Assembly (NCBI RefSeq): GCF_030250645.1 | Contig: NZ_JASSVS010000008.1 | Coordinates: 62,001-126,000, forward strand | DNA length: 64,000 bases | DNA from: Marinobacter azerbaijanicus | GTDB lineage: Bacteria; Pseudomonadota; Gammaproteobacteria; Pseudomonadales; Oleiphilaceae | Direction of reading: 5' to 3' | Part shown: positions 54,485 to 64,000 of the stretch, one piece after another | Numbering within the stretch: the first letter of the stretch is position 1 | Layout: each line of letters opens with the position of its first letter | Notes under the pieces: generated by a model | What the model saw: the letters and a program-made list of their open reading frames with translations, nothing else | What the model was told of the DNA's origin: nothing | Database searches by the model: none | Made by a program: the position numbers and the translations under genes

Positions 54485-55550
54485 CTTTTGTGCAGGCCCG
54501 GCAACCCTGCCGGAGCCCGTGCTGCAACAGGCACGGGAAGAAATGCTGGATTGGCGCGGCACCGGCATGTCGGTGATGGAGATGAGCCATCGCGGTGATG
54601 CGTTCGTGGAAATCGCTGAAACTGCCGAAAAAGATCTTCGGGAACTGGCCGGAGTTTCGGACGACTACGCGGTGCTCTTCATGCAGGGCGGTGCGTCCAG
54701 CCAGTTTGCGACCATTCCGTTGAACCTGCTGGGCGACAAGACCTCTGCGGATTACGTCAACACCGGAATCTGGTCGAAGAAGGCGATTGCTGAAGCGAGT
54801 CGCTACGGCCAGGTCAACGTGGTGGCCAGCAGCGAAGCCGATGGGTTCACCAGTATTCCTGACCAGCATAGCTGGGACACCCATGCCGATGCGGCGTACC
54901 TGCACTACACGCCCAACGAAACCATCGGGGGGCTGGAGTTCGACTTCGTGCCGGAGAGCGGTTCCGTGCCGCTGGTTGCGGATATGTCCTCCACCATGCT
55001 TTCTCGACCGGTGGATGTGTCCAGGTTCGGTCTGATCTATGCGGGTGCCCAGAAAAATATCGGCCCGTCCGGCCTGGTGGTGGTGATCATTCGCAAGGAT
55101 CTGTTGGGCAGCGCCCTGAAGATGACGCCTACCATGATGAACTACCAGGTGATTGCTGATAATGGTTCTATGTACAACACGCCTGCTACGTATTCCTGGT
55201 ACCTCGCCGGCCTGGTGTTCAAATGGCTGAAAGAGCAGGGCGGTGTCGAAGCGATGGGTGAGATCAATCGTCGCAAAGCCAGCAAGCTGTATGGCTTTAT
55301 CGACGAGAATGATTTCTACGCCAACCCGATTTCTCCGCGTTTCCGCTCCTGGATGAATGTGCCTTTCACCCTGGCGGATGAGTCACTTAACAGCGCGTTC
55401 CTGCAAGGGGCAGAGGAGCGTGGCCTGCTGAATCTCAAGGGCCATCGCTCCGTTGGTGGTATGCGAGCCAGCATCTACAACGCGATGCCAGAGGCCGGGG
55501 TTGATGCATTGATTGACTACATGACCGTATTTGCGAAGGAGCGGGGCTGA
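54468..55550 (+). CDS. serC: Phosphoserine aminotransferase
   Basis: PLP enzyme of serine synthesis, also used in vitamin B6 synthesis. 360 aa from ATG 54468 ([19 protein letters not shown]); the PLP lysine is in [11 protein letters not shown] near residue 196 and the start motif [10 protein letters not shown] is typical. The start lies 17 bp inside gyrA in another frame, so the first residues overlap the acidic tail of GyrA. First gene of serC-pheA-hisC-tyrA/aroA. Confidence 0.96.
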   Translation: MSRAYNFCAGPATLPEPVLQQAREEMLDWRGTGMSVMEMSHRGDAFVEIAETAEKDLRELAGVSDDYAVLFMQGGASSQFATIPLNLLGDKTSADYVNTGIWSKKAIAEASRYGQVNVVASSEADGFTSIPDQHSWDTHADAAYLHYTPNETIGGLEFDFVPESGSVPLVADMSSTMLSRPVDVSRFGLIYAGAQKNIGPSGLVVVIIRKDLLGSALKMTPTMMNYQVIADNGSMYNTPATYSWYLAGLVFKWLKEQGGVEAMGEINRRKASKLYGFIDENDFYANPISPRFRSWMNVPFTLADESLNSAFLQGAEERGLLNLKGHRSVGGMRASIYNAMPEAGVDALIDYMTVFAKERG

Positions 55551-55552
55551 TC

Positions 55553-56653
55553 ATGAGCGGTGATGAGCAGGCCCGTCTCGGGCAATTGAGGGACGAAATT
55601 GACCGGCTGGACCGGGAGATCATGGAGCTGATCAGCAAGCGGGCAGAGTGCGCTCAGGAAGTGGCCCGGGTAAAAATGGAAGCCCATCCCGGCGAGGATG
55701 TGTTTTTCTATCGTCCCGAGCGGGAAGCGCAGGTGTTGCGGCGAATCAAGGAAAGTAACCCTGGCCCTCTGTCCGGTGAGGAAATGGCGCGGTTGTTCCG
55801 GGAGATCATGTCCGCATGCCTTGCCCTGGAAAAACCCATGCACATCGCTTTCCTGGGGCCCATTGGCACCTTTACCCAGGCGGCGGCTCTCAAGCACTTT
55901 GGTCATTCCGTGGTCAGCGTTCCACTGCCGGCCATTGATGCGGTTTTCCGCGAGGTGGAATCCGGTGCGGCCCACTATGGTGTGGTGCCGGTAGAAAATT
56001 CCACCGAGGGCATGATCAACCATACCCTCGACATGTTCATGTCCTCGCCTCTCAAGATCTGTGGCGAAGTCCAGCTGCGTATCCATCATCACCTGATGGT
56101 GTCTCCGCAGAATAAAGACAAAGAAATCGTCCGCATCTATTCCCATCAGCAGTCATTTGCCCAATGTCGGCAATGGCTGGATACCCACCGCTATGGTATC
56201 GAGCGGGTCACAGTGAGCAGCAATGCAGAGGCGGCCCGGCGTGCCGCGGAAGAGCCGGGCACGGCCGCCATCGCCGGCGATATGGCGGCGGAGCTTTATG
56301 GTCTGGAGATGCTGGCGACCAGCATTGAAGACCGGCCGGACAACACCACCCGCTTTCTGATCATCGGACGCGAGGAAGTGCCGGCCAGCGGCAATGACAA
56401 GTCCTCCATACTTGTGTCCATGCGCAACAAGCCGGGCGCGCTCTACCAGTTGCTGGAACCGTTCCACAAGCACAATCTGAGCCTGACGCGCATCGAAACC
56501 CGGCCGTCTCCGAGCGGCACCTGGGCCTATGTGTTCTATATCGATTTTGAAGGCCATGTTGATGACGAACAGGTCAGCAGGGTGCTTTCCGAGATTGAAG
56601 AAGAGGCGGTGGAACTGAAGCGCCTGGGGTCTTATCCCATCGGGGTTTTGTAA
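55553..56653 (+). CDS. pheA: Chorismate mutase / prephenate dehydratase
   Basis: Bifunctional enzyme making phenylpyruvate from chorismate. AroQ-type mutase domain at residues 1-90 (LRDEIDRLDREIMELISKRA), prephenate dehydratase domain from about 97 (IAFLGPIGTFTQAAALKHFG, VPVENSTEGMINHTLDMF) and a C-terminal ACT domain (SSILVSMRNKPGALYQLLEP, LTRIETRPS) for phenylalanine feedback. 366 aa. ATG two bases after the serC stop. Confidence 0.97.
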   Translation: MSGDEQARLGQLRDEIDRLDREIMELISKRAECAQEVARVKMEAHPGEDVFFYRPEREAQVLRRIKESNPGPLSGEEMARLFREIMSACLALEKPMHIAFLGPIGTFTQAAALKHFGHSVVSVPLPAIDAVFREVESGAAHYGVVPVENSTEGMINHTLDMFMSSPLKICGEVQLRIHHHLMVSPQNKDKEIVRIYSHQQSFAQCRQWLDTHRYGIERVTVSSNAEAARRAAEEPGTAAIAGDMAAELYGLEMLATSIEDRPDNTTRFLIIGREEVPASGNDKSSILVSMRNKPGALYQLLEPFHKHNLSLTRIETRPSPSGTWAYVFYIDFEGHVDDEQVSRVLSEIEEEAVELKRLGSYPIGVL

Positions 56654-56682
56654 CGAATCACGGATTGTTGAGGAAGGGTGAG

Positions 56683-57822
56683 ATGTCGATTGATTACCAA
56701 AGTCTGGCAGTCAAAGGTGTGCAGGCGCTATCCCCTTATCAGCCGGGCAAGCCCATCGATGAGCTGGCCCGGGAGCTGGGTCTCAACCCGGACAGCATTA
56801 TCAAACTGGCCAGCAATGAGAATCCCTTGGGGCCCAGTTCAAAGGCGCTGTCGGCGGTCAGGGACGCACTGGATGAGCTTTGCCGCTATCCTGACGGTAA
56901 TGGATATACACTCAAGCAGGCGCTGTCCTCGCGTTTTAATGTAAAACCAGCGCAGATTACCCTCGGTAACGGCTCCAACGATGTTCTCGAAGTGATTACC
57001 CGATGCTTTGCCGATCCCGCGTCGGAAGTGGTGTTTTCCCAGTACGCGTTTGCCGTGTATCCGCTGGTGACTCAGGCGATTGGCGCCACTGGCGTCTCGG
57101 TGCCCGCCAGAGACTATGGTCATGATCTCAATGCCATGGCAGAGGCAGTAACCGATCGCGCCAGACTGGTGTTCGTTGCCAACCCGAACAATCCCACCGG
57201 TACGGTCCACGGCGCAGAAGCAATCGAGGCATTTCTGGCCCGTATTCCAGAGCGCGTAATAGTTGTTCTGGATGAAGCCTACTGTGAATACCTGCAGGGC
57301 GAAGGGTATGCAGACGGTCTGTCATTGCTTGAACGATACCCCAACCTGATCGTTACGCGGACTTTTTCCAAGGCTTGGGGTCTGGCATCGCTGCGGGTTG
57401 GCTACAGTATCAGCTCGCCGGAAATAGCCAATGTTCTTAACAGGGTGCGTCAGCCATTTAATGTGGATACTCTGGCGCTGGCAGCGGCGACTGCCGTTCT
57501 GGACGATGAAGACTACCTACAGCGCTCCCGTGATGTGAATGCGGAAGGCATGAAACAGCTTGAGACTGCATTTGACGAAATGGGGCTGGATTACATTCCG
57601 TCTGCGGGAAATTTCATCGCGGTAGACGTAGGGGAAAAAGCCCACGACATTAACCAGTCACTGCTGGAGCAGGGTGTGATTGTGCGGCCCATCGCCGGCT
57701 ATGGCATGCCCCGACACCTGCGGGTTTCCATAGGGCTACCCGGGGAGAACGACCGATTCATTGAGTCCCTGTCCCGGGCGCTGGACAGCCTGTCTCTCGC
57801 TGAATCCGGGCGGGGAGCATAA
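56683..57822 (+). CDS. hisC: Histidinol-phosphate aminotransferase
   Basis: PLP aminotransferase; in this gene neighbourhood it serves histidine synthesis and, as in Pseudomonas-type clusters, probably also aromatic amino acid transamination. 379 aa from ATG 56683 with AGGAAGG 7 bases upstream. Motifs: LASNENPLGPSSKAL, FVANPNNPTGT, PLP lysine in TFSKAWGLASLRVGY. Fits the aminotransferase of the serC-pheA-hisC-tyrA/aroA order. Confidence 0.94.
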   Translation: MSIDYQSLAVKGVQALSPYQPGKPIDELARELGLNPDSIIKLASNENPLGPSSKALSAVRDALDELCRYPDGNGYTLKQALSSRFNVKPAQITLGNGSNDVLEVITRCFADPASEVVFSQYAFAVYPLVTQAIGATGVSVPARDYGHDLNAMAEAVTDRARLVFVANPNNPTGTVHGAEAIEAFLARIPERVIVVLDEAYCEYLQGEGYADGLSLLERYPNLIVTRTFSKAWGLASLRVGYSISSPEIANVLNRVRQPFNVDTLALAAATAVLDDEDYLQRSRDVNAEGMKQLETAFDEMGLDYIPSAGNFIAVDVGEKAHDINQSLLEQGVIVRPIAGYGMPRHLRVSIGLPGENDRFIESLSRALDSLSLAESGRGA

Positions 57823-57823
57823 A

Positions 57824-60052
57824 GTGCCCGAGGTGCAGCCACTGTTCCAGCGTGTTGCTGTCATTGGCCTTGGTCTGATCGGCGGCTCGCTGGCCCGGGC
57901 CATCCGGGAAAACGGACTTGCCGTAACCGTGGTCGGTGCCGACAAGCGCGGGGACGAGCTCGCTCTTGGCAGGGAGCTGGGCATTATTGATGAGGCCGCC
58001 GGATCTGTCGCCGAGGCAGTGGCCGGCAGCGACCTGGTGGTGCTGGCAGTGCCTGTCAGGGCCGCGAAGTCTGTGTTGGAAGAGATTCGGCCACACCTTG
58101 GCAACAACGCCGTGTTAACGGATGTGGGCAGTACCAAGACCAGTTTCATTAACGATGTGCGCGAGGTATTTGGTGAGCTGCCGGCCAGGGTGATACCGGG
58201 CCATCCAATTGCAGGTTCTGAAAAAAGCGGTATCCGGGCGGCCAATCCGGCGCTGTTTGTGAATCACAAGGTGATCCTGACCCCACCGGAGAACGTCAGT
58301 CAGCCGGATCTGGACAAGTTGAAGGCACTTTGGGAAGGTTGCGGCGCAACGGTGCTTACCATGTCGGTGGCGTATCACGACGAAGTGCTTGCCGCCACCA
58401 GCCACCTGCCGCACCTTATAGCCTTTTCACTGGTGGACACGCTGGCTGGTGAGGATGAGAATCTCGATATTTTCCGTTACGCGGCAGGCGGCTTTCGGGA
58501 CTTCACCCGTATTGCAGCCAGCGACCCGGTGATGTGGCACGATATTTTTCTCTCTAATCGTGATGCGGTGCTACGGGTGATTGATCATTTCACCCACGAT
58601 CTGGATCAGCTCCGCACTGCCATTGCTGATCAGGACAGCACAACCCTGTTGCGGGTTTTCAGTCGCGCCAAGGCGGCGCGGGAACATTTTTCAAAGATGC
58701 TTTCAGGACAGGCTTACGTGACAAACAACAGTCAGAAAAAGGTAACGTTCCGTCTTCAGCCCGGTGGCCGGATTTCCGGCGAGATCCGCGTGCCGGGCGA
58801 TAAATCCATCTCTCACCGCTCCATCATGCTGGGCGCTCTCGCGGATGGCATTACTGAAGTGAAAGGCTTTCTGGAGGGCGAAGATAGTCTTGCCACCCTG
58901 CAGGCCTTTCGCGATATGGGCGTCACCATTGAAGGGCCGGACGAAGGCTTTGTTCGTATTCATGGTGTGGGTATCAATGGCCTGCAGGCACCGCGCGGGC
59001 CGCTCTATCTGGGCAATTCGGGTACTGCCATGCGCCTGTTCTCAGGGTTGCTGGCAGCGCAGCCGTTCGATTCCGAGCTTACCGGCGACGATAGCCTCTC
59101 CAAACGCCCCATGGGCCGGGTGGCCGATCCACTTCGTGCCATGGGCGCGGTGATCGACACCGCTGAGGGTGGGAGACCGCCGCTGAAGATACGGGGTGGC
59201 CAGGTGCTGACCGGTATTCATTATGAAATGCCGGTTGCCAGCGCCCAGGTAAAATCCTGCCTGCTGCTGGCCGGGCTCTATGCTGAAGGTGTGACCTCGG
59301 TGACTGAGCCGGCGCCCACCCGGGATCATACCGAGCGCATGCTGGAGGGCTTCGGCTACCATGTACACCGCGATATGGCCACGGCCAGCGTTACCGGTGG
59401 CGGGCGCCTGACTGCAACTGCCATCGATGTGCCCGCAGATATTTCCTCGGCAGCGTTCTTCCTGGTTGCCGCCAGCATCGCCCCCGGTTCAGACCTGACC
59501 ATCCGCCACGTGGGCATGAATCCGACCCGGGTAGGGGTAATCAACATTCTGCGTCTGATGGGTGCCAATATCGAAGTGCTTGAAGAGAGAGTGATTGGTG
59601 GTGAGCCGGTTGCCGATCTTCGTGTTCGCTCCGCAGATCTGAAGGGCATCGATATTCCCGAAGACCAGGTGCCTCTGGCTATTGACGAATTTCCGGTACT
59701 GTTTATCGCTGCAGTGTGTGCGCAGGGCAGAACGGTGCTCCGTGGGGCTGAAGAGCTCCGGGTCAAGGAGAGCGACCGCATTCAGGTGATGGCCGATGGC
59801 CTGGGCGCCCTGGGCGTCGAAACCACGGTCACGCCAGACGGCATTGTTATCGACGGTGGCCAGGTCATGGGCAGTGGTACCGTCAACAGCCACGGGGATC
59901 ATCGCATTGCCATGGCGTTCTCGGTGGCTTCATTGCGGGCCGAAGGCAACATCGAAGTGACGGATTGCGCCAATGTGGCAACCTCTTTCCCGGGTTTTGT
60001 AGACCTCGCCAGGCGCACGGGCATCAATATCCTGGCCGAAGGGGCTGACTGA
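57824..60052 (+). CDS. Fused prephenate dehydrogenase and EPSP synthase
   Basis: 742 aa bifunctional protein. Residues 1-300 are prephenate dehydrogenase (TyrA): Rossmann motif [40 protein letters not shown]. From about 306 it is EPSP synthase (AroA): GDKSISHRS near 325, [20 protein letters not shown], and RVKESDRI near 645. So one chain carries the shikimate step and the tyrosine-branch step. GTG 57824, one base after the hisC stop, is the likely start, since the frame upstream lies in hisC. Its TGA overlaps the cmk ATG. The fusion is known in Pseudomonas and relatives. Confidence 0.96.
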   Translation: MPEVQPLFQRVAVIGLGLIGGSLARAIRENGLAVTVVGADKRGDELALGRELGIIDEAAGSVAEAVAGSDLVVLAVPVRAAKSVLEEIRPHLGNNAVLTDVGSTKTSFINDVREVFGELPARVIPGHPIAGSEKSGIRAANPALFVNHKVILTPPENVSQPDLDKLKALWEGCGATVLTMSVAYHDEVLAATSHLPHLIAFSLVDTLAGEDENLDIFRYAAGGFRDFTRIAASDPVMWHDIFLSNRDAVLRVIDHFTHDLDQLRTAIADQDSTTLLRVFSRAKAAREHFSKMLSGQAYVTNNSQKKVTFRLQPGGRISGEIRVPGDKSISHRSIMLGALADGITEVKGFLEGEDSLATLQAFRDMGVTIEGPDEGFVRIHGVGINGLQAPRGPLYLGNSGTAMRLFSGLLAAQPFDSELTGDDSLSKRPMGRVADPLRAMGAVIDTAEGGRPPLKIRGGQVLTGIHYEMPVASAQVKSCLLLAGLYAEGVTSVTEPAPTRDHTERMLEGFGYHVHRDMATASVTGGGRLTATAIDVPADISSAAFFLVAASIAPGSDLTIRHVGMNPTRVGVINILRLMGANIEVLEERVIGGEPVADLRVRSADLKGIDIPEDQVPLAIDEFPVLFIAAVCAQGRTVLRGAEELRVKESDRIQVMADGLGALGVETTVTPDGIVIDGGQVMGSGTVNSHGDHRIAMAFSVASLRAEGNIEVTDCANVATSFPGFVDLARRTGINILAEGAD

Positions 60053-60732
60053 TGGCTGAAGACAAGGCACCCGTTGTCACGGTTGACGGCCCGGGCGGCT
60101 CGGGGAAGGGTACCATCACACAGATGCTGGCCCGAAAGCTGGGGTGGCACCTGCTGGATAGCGGAGCACTGTATCGCCTGACTGCCCTGGCTGCAGAGCG
60201 CAAGGGTGTGTCGCTGGACGATGAGCCCGCGCTGGTGGACGTTGCCGCCAATCTGGATGTGGCGTTTGAGCCAACGCCGCCGGGTGAGCCGGTTAAGGTG
60301 CTGATGGACGGTACGGACGTGACCGCAGATATACGTACGGAAACCTGTGGCGACAACGCGTCGAAGGTCGCCGTGATGCAGCCGGTGCGGGACGCGCTGC
60401 TGCAGCGCCAGCGCGATTTCCGCAAGCCCCCGGGGCTTGTGGCGGACGGCCGCGATATGGGCACGGTGGTGTTTCCGGACGCGCCGGTGAAGATATTTCT
60501 GACCGCCAGCGCCGAAGAGCGTGCGCAAAGACGTTACAGCCAGTTGAAGGACGCGGGGGTCGATGTTAATATTGATGCCCTTTTAGAGGAGATACGGGTG
60601 CGCGATGAGCGGGACATGAACCGCGCCGCCGCCCCGCTCAGGCCCGCGGATGATGCGCAAGTCATTGATTCGACAGGTCTGAGTATAGAAGAGGTGCTAG
60701 TCAGGGTTATGGCCGCTGCAGGTCAGGCCTGA
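60052..60732 (+). CDS. cmk: Cytidylate kinase
   Basis: Phosphorylates CMP and dCMP. 226 aa with P-loop GPGGSGKGT near residue 11, CMP-binding [14 protein letters not shown] and the [20 protein letters not shown] stretch. Overlaps the preceding stop (TGATG). cmk-rpsA-ihfB is a conserved gammaproteobacterial order. Confidence 0.97.
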   Translation: MAEDKAPVVTVDGPGGSGKGTITQMLARKLGWHLLDSGALYRLTALAAERKGVSLDDEPALVDVAANLDVAFEPTPPGEPVKVLMDGTDVTADIRTETCGDNASKVAVMQPVRDALLQRQRDFRKPPGLVADGRDMGTVVFPDAPVKIFLTASAEERAQRRYSQLKDAGVDVNIDALLEEIRVRDERDMNRAAAPLRPADDAQVIDSTGLSIEEVLVRVMAAAGQA

Positions 60733-60863
60733 CTACACCTTTTTGTCGTTGAAATTCCGGATTTGGCGTTATCGGCCAGCCACTGGCTGAATCCGGATCG
60801 AAACTAACAGACCGTGTTGCTGGTAGCACGGAGTAAACTTGCGTTGATCACATAGGACACATA
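60733..60863 (+). promoter_or_regulatory. rpsA leader region
   Basis: 131 bp between cmk and rpsA. A hairpin CCGTG/CACGG (60812-60816, 60827-60831) precedes the start, and the ribosome site is weak (AGGA at about 60852). S1 is known to control its own translation through structured leaders with poor Shine-Dalgarno sites, and this region fits that pattern (inference). Confidence 0.45.
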
Positions 60864-62558
60864 ATGAGCGAGAGCTTTGCGGATCTTTTTGAAGAAAGCC
60901 TAAAAGAAATTGACATGCAACCGGGTTCCATCGTTCAGGGAACCGTAGTTGACGTCGATAACGACTGGGTCACCGTTAACGCCGGACTGAAGTCCGAGGG
61001 CGTTATCCCCGCCTCCCAGTTCCTCAACGAAAAAGGCGAGTTGGAAGTTGCTATTGGCGACGTTGTTGACGTAGCTCTCGACGCTGTTGAAGACGGCTTC
61101 GGCGAAACCCGTCTGTCCCGTGAGAAAGCCAAGCGTGCAGAAGCCTGGAAGGTACTCGAGAAGTCCTTCGAAGCTGAAGAAGTGGTTAAGGGTGTTATTA
61201 ACGGCAAGGTCAAGGGTGGTTTCACCGTCGATCTGGCTGGCATCCGTGCCTTCCTGCCGGGCTCTCTGGTAGATGTTCGTCCGGTTCGCGACACTGCGCA
61301 CCTGGAGAACAAGGAACTCGAATTCAAGGTTATCAAGCTCGACCAGAAGCGTAATAACGTGGTTGTTTCCCGCCGCGCCGTTCTGGAAGCTGAAAACAGT
61401 GCCGAGCGTGAAGCTCTGCTCGAAACCCTGACCGAAGGTCTGGAAATCAAGGGCATCGTCAAGAACCTGACTGACTACGGCGCGTTCGTGGATCTGGGTG
61501 GTGTTGACGGCCTGCTGCACATTACCGATATGGCCTGGAAGCGCATCAAGCATCCGAGCGAAATCGTCAATGTCGGTGACGAGATCAACGTAAAGGTTCT
61601 GAAGTTTGACCGTGAGCGCAACCGCGTATCTCTGGGTCTGAAGCAGCTGGGCGAAGATCCCTGGGTGGATATCAAGGGTCGTTATCCGGAAGGCACCAAG
61701 GTTACCGCGCGTGTAACCAACCTGACCGATTACGGCTGCTTTGCTGAGCTGGAAGAAGGTGTTGAAGGTCTGGTTCACGTGTCCGAAATGGACTGGACCA
61801 ACAAGAACATCCATCCGTCCAAGGTCGTTCAGGTAGGCGACGAAGTGGACGTGATGATTCTGGATATCGACGAGGAGCGTCGTCGTATTTCCCTGGGTAT
61901 CAAGCAGTGTGTACCCAACCCCTGGGAAGATTTCTCCAGCAGGTTCAACAAGGGCGACCGCATCTCCGGCAAGATCAAGTCAATCACTGACTTTGGTATC
62001 TTCATCGGCCTGGACGGTGGCATCGATGGTCTGGTTCACCTGTCAGACATCAGCTGGAACGAGACTGGCGAAGAAGCTGTCCGTGAATACAAGAAGGGCG
62101 ACGAAGTTGAGACCGTTATCCTGTCTGTTGATCCCGAGCGCGAGCGTATCTCCCTGGGTATCAAGCAGCTGGAAAGCGATCCGTTCGCCGAGTTTGTCCA
62201 GCTGAACGACAAAGGCTCCATTGTTAAGGGTACGGTATCCGCTGTTGACGCCAAGGCAGCCACCATCACCCTGAACGACGAAGTTGAAGCCGTTCTGAAA
62301 GCCTCTGAAATCAGCCGTGACCGTGTTGAAGATGCACGCAACGCGCTGAACGAAGGCGACGAAGTAGAAGCCAAGATTATCAGCATTGACCGTAAGAACC
62401 GCGTCATCAACCTGTCTGTGAAGTCCAAGGACGTTGAAGACGACAAGCAGGCACTGGAAGGTGTTCGTGCGAAGACGGCTGAATCTTCCTCTGGTGCGAC
62501 CACCATCGGTGATCTCATCAAGGAGCAGATGCAGCAGCAAAACGCCAATAAGGAATAA
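60864..62558 (+). CDS. rpsA: 30S ribosomal protein S1
   Basis: 564 aa mRNA-binding ribosomal protein with six S1 (OB-fold) repeats, for example [80 protein letters not shown]. Length is close to E. coli S1 (557). The strong codon bias and repeated GACGAAGTTGA-type codons match a highly expressed gene. Followed by a strong terminator. Confidence 0.98.
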   Translation: MSESFADLFEESLKEIDMQPGSIVQGTVVDVDNDWVTVNAGLKSEGVIPASQFLNEKGELEVAIGDVVDVALDAVEDGFGETRLSREKAKRAEAWKVLEKSFEAEEVVKGVINGKVKGGFTVDLAGIRAFLPGSLVDVRPVRDTAHLENKELEFKVIKLDQKRNNVVVSRRAVLEAENSAEREALLETLTEGLEIKGIVKNLTDYGAFVDLGGVDGLLHITDMAWKRIKHPSEIVNVGDEINVKVLKFDRERNRVSLGLKQLGEDPWVDIKGRYPEGTKVTARVTNLTDYGCFAELEEGVEGLVHVSEMDWTNKNIHPSKVVQVGDEVDVMILDIDEERRRISLGIKQCVPNPWEDFSSRFNKGDRISGKIKSITDFGIFIGLDGGIDGLVHLSDISWNETGEEAVREYKKGDEVETVILSVDPERERISLGIKQLESDPFAEFVQLNDKGSIVKGTVSAVDAKAATITLNDEVEAVLKASEISRDRVEDARNALNEGDEVEAKIISIDRKNRVINLSVKSKDVEDDKQALEGVRAKTAESSSGATTIGDLIKEQMQQQNANKE

Positions 62559-62573
62559 GTTTTCCGGTTGGTA

Positions 62574-62607
62574 TAAAAAAACGGGCTCTAAGAGCCCGTT
62601 TTTTTTG
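62574..62607 (+). terminator. Intrinsic terminator after rpsA
   Basis: ACGGGCTCT/AGAGCCCGT around A (62581-62599), flanked by an A run before and T8 after. Strong rho-independent terminator, potentially bidirectional. Confidence 0.93.
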
Positions 62608-62688
62608 TGTTTTTTTCTGGTTTGGCTAAACTAGAGCGAGGAGCTGGTAACCGGCTATCCAATAATAATGTGAAGAGGGATGAGCCCA

Positions 62689-62985
62689 ATGACGAAATCT
62701 GAACTGGTAGAGCTGATTGCGTCCAAACAGACGCAGCTTTCAGTGAAGGATGTGGAACTGGCTGTAAAAACAATAATTGAACACATGTCCCAGTCACTGG
62801 CGGATGGCCAGCGAATCGAGATCCGCGGTTTCGGCAGTTTTTCACTGCATCACCGGGCAGCCAGAACCGGGCGCAATCCGAAAACCGGCGAAGCTGTTCA
62901 GTTACCGGCTAAGTTTGTTCCGCACTTCAAGCCAGGTAAGGAATTGCGGGAACAGGTTAACGATAGCCTGAAAAAGGGTTTCTGA
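62689..62985 (+). CDS. ihfB: Integration host factor subunit beta
   Basis: 98 aa DNA-bending protein of the HU/IHF family: [20 protein letters not shown] at the N-terminus and the signature [20 protein letters not shown] with the beta-arm proline [23 protein letters not shown] 62689 gives the usual IhfB N-terminus and GAGGG 11 bases upstream; the in-frame ATG at 62680 is less likely. Confidence 0.97.
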   Translation: MTKSELVELIASKQTQLSVKDVELAVKTIIEHMSQSLADGQRIEIRGFGSFSLHHRAARTGRNPKTGEAVQLPAKFVPHFKPGKELREQVNDSLKKGF

Positions 62986-63056
62986 TTACCCTTTCGGGAA
63001 AAGATTCTAACCAGGTCCTGGTGTAAACCATCGGGCCCGCGTGGAGCGTTGCGACT

Positions 63057-63359
63057 ATGGCCGGATTACAGAAGGTCCTTCTCATTCTGCTGGTGTTGTT
63101 TCTGGTTCTGGTGGCACTTGTTTTTTCCCTCAATAATCAAATGGCTGTCTCCCTCAACTTCCTTCTTTTCGAGACTGCGCCCCACGGCATTGCGGTCTGG
63201 ATTATTATGTCCTTTGTGATCGGCGCTTTGATTGGAGTTCTGATTACCATGCTTGCAACCGTTCGCACATCGGTTTCCCGTCGCAAACTAGAGAAACGAC
63301 TTGCTCGCACCGAGCAGGCATTGGAGAAATCCAGGGCCCAGAACGACCGGACGCTTTAA
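63057..63359 (+). CDS. lapA: LapA family lipopolysaccharide assembly protein
   Basis: 100 aa with two membrane segments (about residues 6-24 and 43-66) and a C-terminal coiled coil (SRRKLEKRLARTEQALEKSR). Matches LapA/YciS (DUF1049), partner of LapB in LPS control. The stop overlaps the lapB start (TAATG). Confidence 0.92.
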   Translation: MAGLQKVLLILLVLFLVLVALVFSLNNQMAVSLNFLLFETAPHGIAVWIIMSFVIGALIGVLITMLATVRTSVSRRKLEKRLARTEQALEKSRAQNDRTL

Positions 63360-64000
63360 TGGATATAGTACTTCAGTGGCTGCTGCTGACCGTTGCAGTG
63401 GCTGCAGGTTGGTTTGTCGGGCGTATGGGCAACACCCGGGACAGCTCCAAAACGCCCATTTCGGATGAAGAATCGGTCAAGGACCGCCTGCAATTCCTGT
63501 TCACCAACTACTCCGATCAGGCGGTAGAGAATTTTGTCCAGTCTCTGGCGGTCAATAAAGAAACTGTGGGACTTCATCTGTCCATCGGTGCCCATTTCCG
63601 CCTCAAGGGCGAGACTGATCGTGCGATCCTGATTCATCAGAATCTGCTTGCCCGTCCCGAACTGCCCGCCCGCTATTCACAGCAGGTCACATACGAGCTG
63701 GCCATTGACTACCTGAACGCCGGACTGCTGGACCGGGCGGAAGCATTGCTCCAGCAACTCATGGGAGACAGGGAGTACGGTCGCAAGGCCTCGCTGCAAC
63801 TGATCGAGCTATACCAGCAGGAAAAAGAGTGGGGCAAGGCCGGACAGGTAGCCCGGACGTTGACCACTGGAAACCAGGATGGCGGCATATACAAGATGCT
63901 GGCCTACATTACCTGTGAGCTGGCGGAAGATGCTCTCAAGCATGACGATCGCTGGATGGCCCAGAAACTGGCCAAGGAAGCGCTGGAATACGACAGTTCC
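63359..64000 (+). CDS. lapB: LapB (YciM) LPS assembly regulator, 3' end cut off
   Basis: Continues past the window end (214 codons visible). N-terminal membrane helix (MDIVLQWLLLTVAVAAGWFV, followed by GRMGN), then tetratricopeptide repeats (VNKETVGLHLSIGAHFRLKG, ERAEALLQQLMGD-like pairs). LapB promotes FtsH-mediated degradation of LpxC and so limits LPS synthesis. Starts directly on the lapA stop. Confidence 0.93.
   Translation, partial: MDIVLQWLLLTVAVAAGWFVGRMGNTRDSSKTPISDEESVKDRLQFLFTNYSDQAVENFVQSLAVNKETVGLHLSIGAHFRLKGETDRAILIHQNLLARPELPARYSQQVTYELAIDYLNAGLLDRAEALLQQLMGDREYGRKASLQLIELYQQEKEWGKAGQVARTLTTGNQDGGIYKMLAYITCELAEDALKHDDRWMAQKLAKEALEYDSS

Noticed and set aside
51893..54568. Two long frames antisense to gyrA
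   Set aside because: Shadows of gyrA codon usage; no recognisable protein.

Overview
The window reads as a gammaproteobacterial chromosome, most likely Marinobacter or a close relative. This rests on gene order and protein character: ampD-ampE; lptF-lptG; alaS-lysC-csrA-tRNA-Ser-tRNA-Arg; gyrA-serC-pheA-hisC-tyrA/aroA fusion-cmk-rpsA-ihfB-lapA-lapB; an OsmC-YcaO fusion; imuA-imuB-dnaE2; oadGAB. The genus is inferred from memory of such gene orders, not from any search.

Layout. 1-3.4 kb: a cut-off DUF1631 gene, then ampDE (peptidoglycan recycling and beta-lactamase signalling). 3.5-5.6 kb: a chemoreceptor behind a sigma-28-like promoter. 5.6-12.4 kb, minus strand: cobalamin adenosyltransferase, panE, valS, holC, pepA, with two large related hairpins between valS and holC. 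12.6-14.8 kb: lptFG (LPS export). 14.8-20.5 kb: RDD protein, alaS, lysC, csrA, tRNA-Ser, two identical tRNA-Arg genes and a tRNA-derived inverted-repeat element. 20.5-24.6 kb: a second chemoreceptor with its own sigma-28-like promoter, a DUF2058 protein and dbpA. 24.8-28.3 kb: the oadGAB sodium-pumping oxaloacetate decarboxylase operon. 28.3-33.8 kb: a large three-way-junction hairpin, then the SOS mutagenesis operon imuA-imuB-dnaE2 (minus strand) behind a near-consensus LexA box.

34.3-40.8 kb is the accessory region. It looks like an integron cassette array without an integrase gene in the window. Cassettes are small, all on the plus strand, and separated by attC-like sites whose 7-8 bp ends match the start of their own cassette: higBA toxin-antitoxin, a GFA-family protein, two small membrane proteins, a frameshifted secreted protein, and a yoeB toxin whose antitoxin is truncated. 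A group II intron with a reverse transcriptase/maturase sits inside the last clear attC. After it come an SDR oxidoreductase, an Ada-type gene fragment and a GDCCVxC protein that again ends at an attC-like sequence. A second LexA box lies just upstream of the array.

41-51.8 kb returns to ordinary chromosome: OsmC-YcaO protein, a small secreted protein, a YghU-type glutathione enzyme overlapping a membrane-anchored sugar dehydrogenase, an aconitase, a DUF202 protein, a YkoF-like protein, gamma-glutamyltransferase and purU. 51.9-64 kb: gyrA (unmutated at the quinolone positions 83 and 87), then the aromatic amino acid/serine/histidine cluster feeding into cmk, rpsA, ihfB and lapAB. The window ends inside lapB.
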